Assembly: GCA_017654935.2 (NCBI GenBank)
Contig: CM065690.1
Coordinates: forward strand, 4,569,444-4,633,443
Direction of reading: 5' to 3'
DNA: 64,000 nucleotides
Origin: Phymorhynchus buccinoides
Taxonomy: Eukaryota > Mollusca > Gastropoda > Neogastropoda > Raphitomidae
The translations under genes and the position numbers were made by a program. This document shows positions 10,224 through 20,724 of the stretch, in pieces (the first letter of the stretch is position 1; each line of letters begins with the position of its first letter). The notes beneath the pieces were generated by a model. It had not been told where the DNA came from and ran no database searches. It saw only the letters and a list, made by a program, of their open reading frames with translations.

Positions 10224-10745
10224 GAGTCTTAAACGAGCCATCCTGTCAGCTGTCAGCTGTCAGTTCTTAGTGTGAAGTGACTTCCACTGTGAGAGACAAA
10301 TTGAAATGAATAAAATCTGTCAAAACACAAGAGTTCATACAGTACAGTGTATGTGTACTGTATGTGAACACTTTATTAATCCTACGACTTGACAGAAGCA
10401 CGAGTAAAAGACAATGATTTTGTTTTCTTGAGTGATTTTAACGCCATGCAGGGTCTTTCAATTGACAACAGCTCACCTTCCAACTTCACACTCAACCATG
10501 TAAACGTCAAAAGCGTGTTGTCAGTTTGTCTGTTGTTCTCCCTCTCAAAAAAAGGGGGGGGGGGGTAAAGAGGAAAAATTAGAGAGAAAAAGTGGCCAAT
10601 AAAGCGAAATTGAAGATTTCAGCTTTGGCCGTAAAAACGAACAAAATAACACATGCTTAAGAAGAAAAAATTCCGTACATTAGGAAATTGGCCGATTAAG
10701 CGGCTTTGGCCGATTATCCGAAGGCCAATAAAGCGGATTCCACTG
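10017..10745. mobile_element. pogo/Tigger-like MITE, 729 bp, TA target duplication
   Basis: The termini are CAGTGGAATCCGCTTTATCG at 10,017 and its inverted copy at 10,745; 23 bp match with one mismatch, and further ggccgataa blocks lie inside both ends. TA dinucleotides flank both ends (10,015-10,016 and 10,746-10,747). The CAGTGGA start plus TA duplication is the signature of the pogo/Tigger branch of Tc1-mariner elements. The interior has a (GT)n run at 10,178-10,220 and a G9 run near 10,554, but no transposase, so it is non-autonomous. Confidence 0.85.
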
Positions 10746-10747
10746 TA

Positions 10748-11349
10748 TTATTATTTTTTAGATCAGTGTAAATCCGTTGATAATTTTTTTTTGGGGGGGG
10801 GGGGGGGGGGTAGGGTTAGTTTTTTTGATGATCGGCAGGACGACTGGACGAACGATCGATGTTTCGTTCTCGATCAGTCTGTTCTCAAATGGACGTTTCC
10901 GGTTTCTCATTGGGCCGACCAAGACTGCTCTCTTTGTTACCACTCTATGGTTAACCGAGACCATAAAAGTGGAAGTTGATGTTTGAGAAAGAAGAATGCC
11001 ATTTGATAAATTTTTCAAGGAAGCGCCATCTTTTTAAGTTTCACGAGGTCGGTTTCACGAACGAAAATCACAATGTTTGGTCAGCTGAAAGAAAGTGAAA
11101 AAGTGTTAGCGAAGAAAATCGATTCTTCAGTGAAAAATAAGTGGAGTTGGAAGTGGATGGAGGTCGAAGTTAGCGCTAAAGTGATGATACCCAGTTCCAA
11201 AGGCCCCGTTCATGATGATGGTCCGTGTGGTTTCCTGATGGACATAAGATAAGGTAGGAAATAGACTTTTTTTTAATAAGTCAAGGCAACTTATATTTTG
11301 ATACTTTACTGTCCTGAGTGATGATATTTTATTGATTAAAAGCAAAAAT
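10748..11349. other. no recognised feature
   Basis: Starts with a T/G homopolymer region (10,785-10,812). The rest has no splice-bordered coding block or repeat that I could recognise. Confidence 0.5.
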
Positions 11350-11575
11350 TCTTCAGCTTCAGGGAGCAAAGCCCCGTGACCCCCACCGGGGGCCTTCGGC
11401 GGCCCCCGAACCCCTGCCTTATTTGTCCTTCTTTTAAGACTTGTTCAGACTCTCATCTCTGATCATCCGACAGGGCTCTGCCCCTGTACCCTGCCTGGAC
11501 CAGGGGTCCCTGGACCCCTGCCTTTCAGGGTTTTTTCATTTTGGGGAGTTGCATCCATGTGTGTATAACTTTTAT
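11350..11575. repeat. GC-rich dispersed repeat with internal hairpins
   Basis: Contains ccccaccgggggccttcggc + ggcccccg and accaggggtccctggacccc, both self-complementary, and ends tttcagggttttttcattttggggagttgcatccatgtgt. A related ending (tttcaggttttttaattttgtgtagttgcacccgtgt) occurs at about 16,503-16,540, and looser relatives near 17,700 and 17,935. It is a dispersed family of unknown class. Confidence 0.6.
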
Positions 11576-11842
11576 ATTTTATTCCTTTTTGTTGCAGATT
11601 TGCTTTCGTGACGGCATGGTACAGACGTAGGGCTCGGGGGGGTGGTACGGTGACTCGGAGGCGATTTTTTGTTCATTACTAGTCATCTGTGAAGAGAGCA
11701 CAACCCAACCCCCCCCCAAACAATTGTGTTCTGTACTTCTAGTCATCGGTGAAAAGGTCCGATTATCTGGAGGACTTGTCAGTTCGCTTTGTTCCACATA
11801 AGTTGGACTTATATCAACCCACCACACCACCACCGCACCATT

Positions 11843-11929
11843 TGGACTTGGCAGTCCACACACTGCTCTGCACCAGTTGGGACTCGACAATCCCAACACC
11901 ACACCGCACAAGTCGGACTTAGCAGTCCG
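11843..11929. promoter_or_regulatory. three small hairpins with compensatory stem change
   Basis: TGGACT-TGGC-AGTCCA (11,843-11,858), TTGGGA-8 nt-TCCCAA (11,877-11,896) and CGGACT-TAGC-AGTCCG (11,914-11,929) lie 34-37 bases apart. The first and third keep a six-pair stem although both sides changed (T-A to C-G). They lie about 220 bases upstream of the ORF at 12,145. Function is unknown; repeated palindromic binding sites or RNA hairpins are both possible. Confidence 0.45.
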
Positions 11930-12144
11930 CGTCACGCCAGTGAGTGGGTGCTTCCGACCCGCGTCATTGCGCGCTAGTTGATTTGACACGCACCGCACAA
12001 CTAGGGCATTTGTGAACACCGCGCCAGTTCAGTTGGACTTATGTTTTAGGTGGTGGGTTTTTATTTTTGTGTGTCTGCACCATTTGGATTCCACCTTGTG
12101 AACGTTCGTGCAGTCGAGGCCTGCCGTTTCGTTTCGAGCAGGCC

Positions 12145-12606
12145 ATGGCGTCTCACGAGGCGTCTCGAGGCGGTGACGAGCAGCGGCAAGGGAGCTCACT
12201 CTTGCTTCCCAGTTCCAACAGCGACCACCACCCTCAGCAGTCTTCTCCCTTTGCTGACAGCCGCCGCGGCGGATCAGAGGCAGCCCCCGCCTCCTCCTCC
12301 GAAGGAAGCCTGGAGTTTGTGACCCGCAGAGAGGAGAGTGAGGGCGGGAACTTAAACGCCACCGGGGAGCTTCCGGCGGAGACAGGGGCGATCACTCTGA
12401 GCGAAGAGGCGGAGGAAGAGGAGGAGGCGGCGCTGTGGAGGATAGCGGAAGAGGTGATGAGGGTGAGGCGGGGGAGGGTGAGGGGGGTGATGGAGGAGTT
12501 TGGCGTGGCCCATGTTGCCCCGGCAACCGACGAGCAGGAGGAGCGACTGTGGCGGCGGGTGGTGGAAAGGGGCGTCACTCCGCGAGGCACCGCCGACCTT
12601 GTTTAG
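12145..12606 (+). CDS. 153-aa hypothetical protein with acidic segment and BH3-like helix
   Basis: ATG at 12,145 in a good animal initiation context (caggccATGg), stop TAG at 12,604. The frame extends upstream without ATG to about 12,067, so this could also be a last exon after the acceptor-like gtgcag at 12,111. Residues 1-80 are Ser/Glu/Gly-rich and probably disordered. Residues 86-95 are almost all acidic. Residues 95-122 form a likely amphipathic helix containing LWRIAEEVM (97-105), then basic RVRRGRVRG, and a second LWRRVVERG near 135-143. No family is recognised. The LWRIAEEVM segment resembles BH3 motifs of apoptosis regulators, with Glu in place of the usual Asp. The copies at 49.7-50.2 kb (reverse) and 50.2-50.5 kb carry frame-breaking indels. 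Confidence 0.5.
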   Translation: MASHEASRGGDEQRQGSSLLLPSSNSDHHPQQSSPFADSRRGGSEAAPASSSEGSLEFVTRREESEGGNLNATGELPAETGAITLSEEAEEEEEAALWRIAEEVMRVRRGRVRGVMEEFGVAHVAPATDEQEERLWRRVVERGVTPRGTADLV

Positions 12607-12829
12607 GCGTGGTTGCTTGGATCGCCTGCACCCCCCCGTTCGGTTAAGTTTTGGGGATGCGGTTTAGTCCTGGATCTTTTTCGTAGTTCCTTAGTTTATA
12701 TATACGCAATGGGTAAGCAACGAGAGTGTGTTTGCATGGGTGCGTGCGCATTAAGCGTGCGTGAACACAGAGAGAGACACACACAACACACAGAGATACA
12801 GACACACGTGCACACACACACACATACAC

Positions 12830-12862
<33 letters not shown>

Positions 12863-13507
12863 GCCAGAACATGTGATGTAACTTGTCCAAAAAAAAGGAT
12901 TGTGGCTGTAAAAAAAAAGAGCAAGGAATTCCAGGGTACTACTACAAATGTTTTTTTCTTGTGTTGACATATTTCTTTTTTGCATGATGCTTTTTTTCTT
13001 CTTCTCATTGGTAAATTTTATGACAAAAAGAGTCACACATGTGTAAATTATACGGATTTGTGATGGATCCAGTTGATGTTTTGATCAACATTTTGAACTG
13101 ATGGAGAGATTTTTTGTGTGATTTTGGACTGATGTTTAGTCTATTCTAAATTCTGAGAAAGTGACTGAAATTGAGACAATTGGTTTTATTGTGTTTTGTG
13201 AACAAACTGAACGATGTTCTTTGCGTAGTATCTTGACTTTATTCTTTAGTATATGTGGAGAATCAAAAATGATTTTTTTAATACTATTTATATTACAAGC
13301 ACAGTGGAGTTGAATTTTCTTCATGTATTTAGTTTGTGATTCGGAAATCATTTTTATGCTCTTAATCAAAACCCCTTCAAGGCCTGTAGTCTTTTTTTTT
13401 TTTTTTTAAATTAAAAATTGGATTTTCTAAAAGTACTAAATTCTAAAAATGCAAAATCGTTTCTGTCATGCACTTTTGCAGTGATACGCTGATAATGAAA
13501 GACTGAT
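12607..13507. other. 3' flank of the 12.1-kb ORF with (CA)n microsatellite
   Basis: The (CA)n run lies at 12,776-12,862. The rest is AT-rich, with a T15-16 run near 13,393, and no coding signal. It is the start of the block that recurs reversed (copy B) and forward (copy C). Confidence 0.5.
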
Positions 13508-13555
13508 AGGACAGACTGTCCTGAAGGATGAAAAATCAGTAGGACAAATTGTCCT
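13508..13555. promoter_or_regulatory. two AGGACAnnnTGTCCT palindromes
   Basis: AGGACA-gac-TGTCCT (13,508-13,522) and AGGACA-aat-TGTCCT (13,541-13,555) are perfect inverted half-sites with 3-base spacers, 18 bases apart. The geometry is that of steroid-receptor response elements (RGAACAnnnTGTYCY), with GGACA in place of GAACA. The noisy forward copy keeps the first palindrome and most of the second near 51,414-51,465. The reversed copy near 48,770-48,840 has lost the symmetry. Binding is not shown. Confidence 0.4.
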
Positions 13556-16500
13556 GGCTCTCTCAGGGATCACTAGGCTTTTTTTATTAGAGCAAAAACT
13601 TCCGCCAGTGTCAGATTTCAACAGAACATAAAGGCGTTAAGTCGAAAGACGTCACTTCACAGGAGGAATGGAAAACTCGACATTCTGGTCACTTCAGGTC
13701 AAATTACGTCGTTTTGTTTTTCATTTAGCGTCACCGTCGGTGATTCATATTTACAAATTGTTTTCTAACAGTTTTGTTAGATTCTGTATCTAGCCTGGAT
13801 CAAGTGTTAAGTCCAACATGTCAAAGTTTACCATAGTTGACTAAGGCTACCAAGTGCCATACTTTAATTTCTGGACCATGGTTTGTTCTGACAGGGGAGA
13901 ACACAATTAGGGCATTTTTAGTTTTGTTGGTACTTTGTCCTGTAACGTGCTTTCACACATTCTTGTTTATCTCAGAGGAAACGTCCTAATTTTTTAGGGT
14001 CGTAATATTATCTCCAGCATATTTGTGTTATTCTACACTCTCCATCATTTAAATAGGAATGGACTCCACTGCAGGACTGGTTTTGTGAGTACAACTGCTA
14101 CCGTTTTAACTTTCTGCCGACTTAGTATGGGATTAATAAATGAAGACGCAAGTCAGAACTTCTGCGTTCCCAGGCCATATGGCCATAATGGGTAAGGTAC
14201 GTATGTGTCCGGTTTTCAGTTTTCACTGGACTCCCCGCTGCGTACAGCCGACACGTTCCGATTTCGGAGGAGCTCAAAGGAGAAAAATTATTTGCAAGAT
14301 TTGTTTTTTGGAGAAAAAGAGGCAGGAGAATGGGGCCAATAAGTCAGAAAGATAGTAGATGACAGAAAGCGAAGGGGAAAGGCAGAGGCAAAGAGAGTGG
14401 CAGATTAGAGGAAGTTTAATTACAAGCACAGAACTTCAAGAAGGTGGGGGAACTCTTTCTACGAGAGACATCACCACGGGGAGAGACTCATGGAGGGGGG
14501 GTGGGGTCGTCCAGCTCCCTGTATGGAGGCACGAGGCATCCACCCACTGCCCCAGCAAGTTGGTACAAGGAAGAACGAGGAAAGGGCTGCGTTTTGGTAA
14601 GGCAGTTCATGAAGTTGCAAATGAAGTGACCACAAGAATGTTGTGCTCTAGTGTAGGTATAATTTTGTTTGTTTTTCTTCCTTTTTTGTTTGTTGTTGTT
14701 GACCATATGTGATAGTGCATGGGAAAAACGACATCAGTCGCTCAGAATGTTTTGAGCAAAAGCCAAAAATGGTCAACAACCCTCAAAATATCAATTTTCT
14801 ATTTAGGGCATATTTATGTCTATTTTTATGTATTCTACCAGTATCCACAACATCAAAGACAATTCTGAATGATTTCTTTGTTTATTTGATTGTTTTCTAA
14901 ATCAAGTCAATAGAAACAAAGTCGAAATTGTACTTCTATGACCGATTTCTGCAAATGATTTAATACGAATGCCAAACTTCAAATAATTATCAAATAAAAA
15001 CTAGACAAGATAAGTCAATTCGGTTTTGTGTGTATTACCAAGGAATCTTTGCTTCACCATGAAAAATTAAAATCTTAGTTTGTGCCAAAGTTCCATTATG
15101 TCAGTTTTTCCCATGCCCTGTCACATATCGGCGATTTGTGTTTGGCGTCTTGAATCGAGTTCTTGACGTTTCTCGTCATAGTTGCTAATAAAGTGACTGT
15201 AAAGGTAAAGGAATATGCATTTTTTCTTTGTCTTCGTTTGTGTGTGTGTGTGTTTGTTTAAAAAAAAAGAGAGTGATATACAAGGAGAAGATGTTGATTG
15301 ATTTACTGCACAATGCATTTGTTTCTAAAACGTTTTGTTATTATTGTAGAACATTCTGCTATTTATATGCTTTGCTGTGATGGATTGCTGCTTTTACGTG
15401 GAGATTTTGAGTGAACAGAGAAGGAGAGAGAGAACACTGAACACTGTCAAAAGAGAGAGAGAGAGAGGGCAAGAGAGTGAGTGACAGGGCGGTTAATGCG
15501 TGTGTGTGTGTGTGTAGAGTTGGAGATTGATAAGATCGGATGAAACTATTGAAAGGGTGTGTAGTGAATGGACCTAATCAGTAACGGCTAAATCAGTGTG
15601 AACTGTGCGTACTGTTGTGGCTGACGCACCATTTGAAGAGGAAAACTGCAAGAAAGAAATGATTGCATGTCGTGTCGTGTGACGCTGTTTTTGTTTCTTT
15701 TCTTAATATAGTATTTTGTCGCTGGTGAATTCAATGATGCTTTGAGGGAAACAGTGAATGAGTAGTATTTGTTCAGCCATGATAGATGAAGCAATTGTGC
15801 AGAATATAGCATGAGAGAACCTGTGTCAAAATAGACTAAATGTGTAACAAAGTCTGTGCGTGTGTGTGTGTGCGTGCGCGCATGTGTGTAGTTTTGCATT
15901 CAAAATAGGAAACTGTGTGTAAACTCAGCTAAAAGCTAGCTACGGTGTGTAGCAGCTCTTGTGTTTCTGATATTATCTCGCGCCAGATATTTTGCTTGAT
16001 TTGCTTAGAAGTTATTAACGTCTTTTAGTGTCGACAACGTATATATATATATACATCCTCTGTGTAGCGCTTCAGTACTTGCCACTGACGTATATATGCG
16101 TCACCGCTAAGTAGCGATTTTGCCGCATTCAAAAATCGTGCTGCGAACCGGCGGCACAGAAGGGGTTAAATTGCGTCTTATAGTTTGCCTGGTCTGCTTA
16201 CGGTCTCTGTACGCATGAACATTGTTTCTCTCTTTCCTCATGGCAGCGCAGTGATATGCAAAGTAACATGGGTGCAAGGATACAAGGATTTCCTGTTTTT
16301 GAATTTTCTGTTTTTTTAAATTTGTCAAACAAGATCTTTGTGTGTCTACTGTATTTTTCAAACACCTTAAAACAAGCATTTGTATAAATTGTGGAAAAAG
16401 CAAACTAAAATACCTTCATAAATGGAAAAAGCAAACTAAAATACCTTCATAAATCAATTTTTTTCTTCAGCAGCAGGGGGGCATTATCCCTAGACCCCGG

Positions 16501-16991
16501 CATTTCAGGTTTTTTAATTTTGTGTAGTTGCACCCGTGTAGTGATCTTGTGAGTGGCTATCACTGTGTTGCCATGGGGAAAGAGTGGAAAATGTTAACAT
16601 GCATTGAAACCTTTAAAAGTGTGCGCATATATGTGTGTGTGCGTCCTTTGCTATTTTTGTGATTTGAAACAACTCTGCGTAAATCCACACAACCATTTTA
16701 GGATTTAAAAAAAAAATTTAATAATGCATTTTTAAATGTTTGTTATTTCTCCGTGCTTTATTCGATTAACTTTTTTTTCTTTTTTTCTTTTTTAAATGAT
16801 GAAGTCGAAGGTTGATGATTGAAAGAAAAGAACTTATAGTTTTTGCGAGTCGACGAAGTGTGATTTGAAAAAGAACTGATCGTCGACTTGTAAGAGTAGA
16901 CTGCGCATTTTTGTTCTAGTCAATTGGTAGTCATGGTTTTTCGTGCGCATATGCATGTGTAATGGCATCCATTTAGACATTTAATGCTAAA
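13556..16991. other. AT-rich non-coding part of unit A
   Basis: No splice-bordered coding block was recognised. AATAAA words occur near 14,133 and 15,189. GA-rich (15,420-15,480) and GT-rich (15,498-15,517, 15,855-15,880) microsatellites and a (TA)n at 16,040-16,052 are present. A 29-base direct duplication (aaaaagcaaactaaaatacc) lies at about 16,394-16,452, and a fragment of the GC-rich dispersed repeat at 16,475-16,545. A 9-bp inverted pair agtcgacga / tcgtcgact lies at 16,848 and 16,880. Confidence 0.5.
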
Positions 16992-17360
16992 GAGTGTAGA
17001 GTGGCACAGTGGTAGGGCGTTCGCCTCGTGTCAAGTAAACCAGAGTTCGAACCTGGGTACAGGGGATTTTTCCCTCTCACTTTGCACTAGGCCTTACGGT
17101 CTGAACGTGGAGTTTTTCGGATGAGACGATAAACCGAGGTCCCGTGTGCCCATGCACTTAGCACACGTTAAACCTAGTGGCAACTAAAAAATTGTCATTT
17201 GGTCAAAATTGACCTCTTTCCTTCCGCATCGGTCACACAAAAATTGCATGCCAAAAAAATTGGGTGGCGCATCTCTGGCTGCGACGCGCTCTCCAAGTGG
17301 GAGCAACCCGCATTTTACAGAGACGCCTCTGTGACTATGAAGTACCTAATACCTTAGATT
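16992..17360 (+). mobile_element. tRNA-derived SINE, family 1 (best copy)
   Basis: Begins agtgtagagtggcacagtgg. TGGCACAGTGGTAGGGCG fits the pol III A box and GTTCGAACC (about 17,046) the B box. A conserved body follows (aggccttacggtctgaacgt, gataaaccgaggtcccgtg, ggcgcatctctggctgcgac), ending near aagtacctaataccttag. The tRNA-like head is too diverged for a tRNA gene. Further copies: 9,141-9,510 (-), 44,966-45,355 (-, copy B), 54,941-55,325 (+, copy C), and head-only copies near 21,283, 40,818 and 59,329. Confidence 0.85.
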
Positions 17361-17984
17361 TAATAGCAGTATCTTTTATTGAAGAAAATAAAAGTAGTTT
17401 TAAAAAAAAAATCCACTAAGAAAATAAATGGAAGCTTGTTTAAAAAAAATAAATAAAAAAAAATTCTGTAAATATTGCTTATATTTTTAGGTTAAGGTTC
17501 AGAGATTCGCCAATTTTTCTTTTTCGTGCGCATGTTTAATACTTTTGACACTCAAAACTACTCTCGCTTTTTTTGGCTGGTTTGTCTTTCACTAATGCCT
17601 TTTGTCTCTGTCTTGATAATTCTGGAAGGATTCACTAGTGAATCAATGTTGTGATTATTTGATGTTTGTTCTGTAGTACAAACAATTTGTGTATGATACA
17701 TGGATGCTCCTGTTTTCAGGATGTCCTGAAGTGCAGGATTTTTAATTTCCCTAGAGCCGGCGTCGCCGGATTATGAGAATTCAAGAAGCAATGATTTTCT
17801 TACACACACGCACACTTGGGCCTATATAAGCATTTGCTATATTCAAAGGAATGTAGTTCTTGCACTAGTCTAGAGCGATGAAAAAAGAGCAGTAAATGTG
17901 TGTGTGCTGTCCCTGCACTCCACCGGGGCCGCCCCCTTGCAGGATTTTTTAAATTTCCCTGGAGCACCCATGTGTGTGTGTGTG
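17361..17984. other. non-coding, with small palindromes
   Basis: A-rich to 17,470. attcactagtgaat (17,631-17,644) and ccggcgtcgccgg (about 17,758-17,770) are short perfect or near-perfect palindromes. Two loose relatives of the 'gcaggattttttaatttccct' dispersed repeat lie near 17,735 and 17,935. Confidence 0.45.
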
Positions 17985-18346
17985 TTACGCCCAATCCGTG
18001 AAATTGCTCATTTCATGCGTGAAATAACCAATTTAGATATTAAATAAAATGAATTTTAACAGGTTTCATTCAGCTAACGTATGGGTTCAGCTTGGAGCTT
18101 TCGGGGGCGTCGCGCTCCCTTCGTCAGCGTCTGGCAATTTTATTTAAATCTTGCTACTTAGAAAAGCACTATGATTGAAAAGAAAAAAACGATATAGTAA
18201 TAGACAAGTGCTACTGTTGAATCAACCTTAATCAATACTTGTGTAAATGGGAATTGAAAATGTTGATATACGTTGTCCATTTCATGAATTGGGCAAAGCA
18301 TTTTGCTCATTTCATGAAATAGACAATCTCACGGATTAGGCGTAAC
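17985..18346. mobile_element. MITE-like element, ends GTTACGCC..., with hammerhead-like core
   Basis: The left end GTTACGCCCAATCCGTGA and the reversed right end GTTACGCCTAATCCGTGA match over 23 bases with two differences. A second paired block, gctcatttcatg, lies inside each end. There is no ORF. On the minus strand, CTGACGA (18,121-18,127), a GC-rich hairpin, GAAA (18,099-18,102) and GCT-CCA-AGC occur in the order of a hammerhead ribozyme core. The base at the cleavage position would be G and no stem I is visible, so activity is doubtful. Copies lie at about 43,945-44,310 (B) and 55,947-56,308 (C). Confidence 0.65.
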
Positions 18347-18769
18347 ATATAATATGCATGTCTTTATTCAAAAACGGTTTCTTCTTCAATACCTTTTGTC
18401 TCTGTCTCGTAGTTTTAGTGGTGTACATAATGTGTGTGTGTGCGCATGTGCGTTTCTGTCCAAAATGGTTTGTCTTTCTATGTCTTTGTTTCTGTCTCAT
18501 AGTAGTTAACTTGCATGACTGTGTAAATCTCTTTTCAAAATGTTTATATTTTTTCCTGAAGATTTTCAATTTCTTGCATAAATACTTGTAGTATGATTGG
18601 GGTACATTGTTTTTTTTTATTGACTTGTGTATGTCTGTCGCTTCTTAAATCGCCATGATTGTTTCCCTTTGGATATGTTGTTACCGGTTGAGTTACTGAT
18701 TTGTCCAAATAAACGTCTTCGTTCAAAAGCAAGAAGGTGTGTGTCTGAGAGAGGGAGAAAGTTTATAGT
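18347..18769. other. non-coding
   Basis: T-rich sequence with a short GT run at 18,427-18,442. No recognised gene. Confidence 0.5.
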
Positions 18770-18833
18770 GGCTGTGTGTGTGTATGTGTGTGTGTGTGTG
18801 TGTGTGTGCATGCGTGTAGAAGATTGTGTCTGA

Positions 18834-18875
<42 letters not shown>

Positions 18876-18957
18876 AGATTGTGTATCTGAACTTGTGTGT
18901 GTGTGTGTATGTGCATGCGTGTAGAAGATTGTGTGTCTGAACTCGTGTGTGTGTGTG
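18770..18957. repeat. compound (GT)n array with ~70-bp higher-order unit
   Basis: Three (GT)n blocks, each followed by gtagaagattgtgt(a)tctgaact, so the microsatellite plus a 24-base unique word is itself tandemly repeated. Confidence 0.85.
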
Positions 18958-18979
18958 AGCATCAATTGTTGATTTTTAC

Positions 18980-19533
18980 AATGTCTTCTCTAAAGACTGG
19001 GACCTCAATGGTTGATTTTTACGTCTTCTCTAAATACTGGGACCCCACGACATCAATTGTCTTCTCTAAATACTGGGACCCCACATCAATTGTCTTCTCT
19101 AAATAATGGGACCCCACATCAATTGTCTTCTCTAAATACTGGGACCCCACATCAATTGTCTCTAAATAATGGGACCCCACATCAATTGTCTTCTCTAAAG
19201 ACTGGGACCCCACATCAATTGTCTTCTCTAAAGACTAGGACCCCACATCAATTGTCTTCTCTAAAGACTGGGACCCCACATCAATTACCTTCTCTAAATA
19301 CTAGGACCCCACATCAATTGTCTTCTCTAAATACTGGGACCCCACATCAATTGTCTTCTAAATACTGGGACCCCACATCAATTGTCTTCTAAATACTGGG
19401 ACCCCACATCAATTGTCTTCTCTAAATACTAGGACCCCACATCAATTGTCTTCTCTAAAGACTGGGACCCCACATCAATTGTCTTCTCTAAAGACTGGGA
19501 CCCCACATCAATTGTCTTCTCTAAAGACTGGGA
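18980..19533. repeat. 33-bp minisatellite, ~16 copies
   Basis: Unit: tctaaatactgggacccc + acatcaattgtcttc, with at/ag variation (aatactggg, aataatggg, aagactggg, aagactagg) and occasional 4-base losses. Because 33 is a multiple of 3, frames stay open on both strands; no coding role is supported. Copies: about 42,648-43,240 (reverse, B) and 56,945-57,600 (C, noisy). Confidence 0.95.
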
Positions 19534-19619
19534 CCCGGTTGTCCAGTGCGGTTGCTTGTCACTGGGCTGGTCAGTCAGTTGTCCAGTCGCATATTTGTGA
19601 TAATACATGGACAAGTGGC

Positions 19620-19630
19620 ACGCGTAAACG

Positions 19631-19661
<31 letters not shown>

Positions 19662-19664
19662 TGG
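19620..19664. repeat. (CA)n microsatellite
   Basis: CGCACG start then pure CA. The same locus appears in copies B (42,508-42,532) and C (57,700-57,730). Confidence 0.9.
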
Positions 19665-19954
19665 CCAGGTCATCAAAATTAGCATTGACAGTCCACTGAC
19701 TGGTCTTGATCTTGATTCGTTACAACGGAATAATTCCAATTCTGGATATAAGCACTGATGGGAAGAACTTGGGGGAAAGCAACTCTAGTTAAAAAACCAA
19801 AAAATATGGCCCAGCCAGCCAGGCCCCACTGATCGGGCCCTCAGCATGATGTCGCGCCTTGCAGGAGGGAGGGGGGTGGTGTATTTTTGTTGTTGTTGCC
19901 AATTGTCCGCGAATTCACGGAAATCCGCGAAAAACGAAATTCGCGTTTGGCTCT

Positions 19955-20705
19955 GCAAGGTAGGGACTAGCTCTGCAAGACCTGGGGTTAGTTTCACAAG
20001 GGCTAACGTTACGTAGCGTGAGCGCAAAACGGTACTAAGAAACACCTTTCGCCGACATTTGCCCAATACGTTTTGTGGTTGTCATCGAGCTAGTTTTTCG
20101 CGAACTATCACGTGATCGACTAGCATGGGGTGAATACATTTCGTGTTTTTGATTGGTCCATTAAAGTTTGGTTAAAATAATAAAAAAAATTGACCAATCA
20201 GACAAGAGCTTGTAATATTCTTCCGCAAACGCTTTCTAAAGTGTTTCTTAGGCCCCGTTTGCCGTAAGCGTTATTCGCTCGGCGACCGTTATCCAGAGGG
20301 TCGATTTTCTCTAGATAATGGTAGCCGAGCGAATAACGCTTACGCCAAACGGTGCCTAAGAAACACTTTAGAAAGCGTTTGCGGAAGAATATTGCAAGCT
20401 CTTGTCTGATTGGTCAAATTTTTAAAATTATTTTAACCATACTTTAATAGACCTATCAAAAACAAGAAATGTATTCTTCTTCTTCTTCTTCTTCTCCTTA
20501 GGCAGACAACTTCACCCCATGCTAGTCACGTGATATTTCCCATGATCCTTCAAATAGTTTGTGGCTTGTTACCTCGATGACAGCCACAAAACGTTTTTGG
20601 CAAACGCCCCCGAAAGAGTTGTTTCTTAGTACCGTTTTTGCCGATTTGCGGCCACGCTACGTAACGTTAGCCCTTGTGAAACGGCCCGCTGCAGGGGCCT
20701 AGTCC
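19955..20705. mobile_element. ~750-bp palindromic fold-back element
   Basis: Two ~350-base arms face each other around a centre at about 20,305-20,315 (gggtcgattttctct). Paired blocks include ttcacaagggctaacgttac / its reverse complement near 20,664-20,690, acggtactaagaaac, caatcagacaagagcttg, cgctttctaaagtgtttctt and gcgttattcgctcgg. Arms differ by scattered substitutions and small indels, so the palindrome is old rather than a recent artefact. No transposase. It lies immediately upstream of the promoter and first exon at 20,852. Copies: about 41,455-42,205 (B) and 58,045-58,790 (C). Confidence 0.85.
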
Positions 20706-20724
20706 AGCAAGGATTACTCCCTCG

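Noticed and set aside
11579..12019. 146-codon minus-strand frame
   Set aside because: No start context, splice sites or recognisable peptide; it overlaps the hairpin series and low-complexity CACC sequence.
12644..13036. Reading frames rich in Cys-Val or Thr-His around CA/GT microsatellites (also near 3.0, 5.1, 18.8, 49.5 kb)
   Set aside because: Translations of dinucleotide repeats only.
14359..14712. Plus-strand frame of ~117 codons in unit A
   Set aside because: Broken in both other copies and with no recognisable motif; treated as non-coding.
16992..17070. tRNA gene
   Set aside because: A and B boxes are present, but no cloverleaf with an anticodon stem could be built, and the conserved non-tRNA body identifies a SINE.
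18980..19533. Repetitive frames across the 33-bp array and its copies at 42.6 and 56.9 kb
   Set aside because: Unit length is a multiple of 3; both strands are open and there is no other coding evidence.
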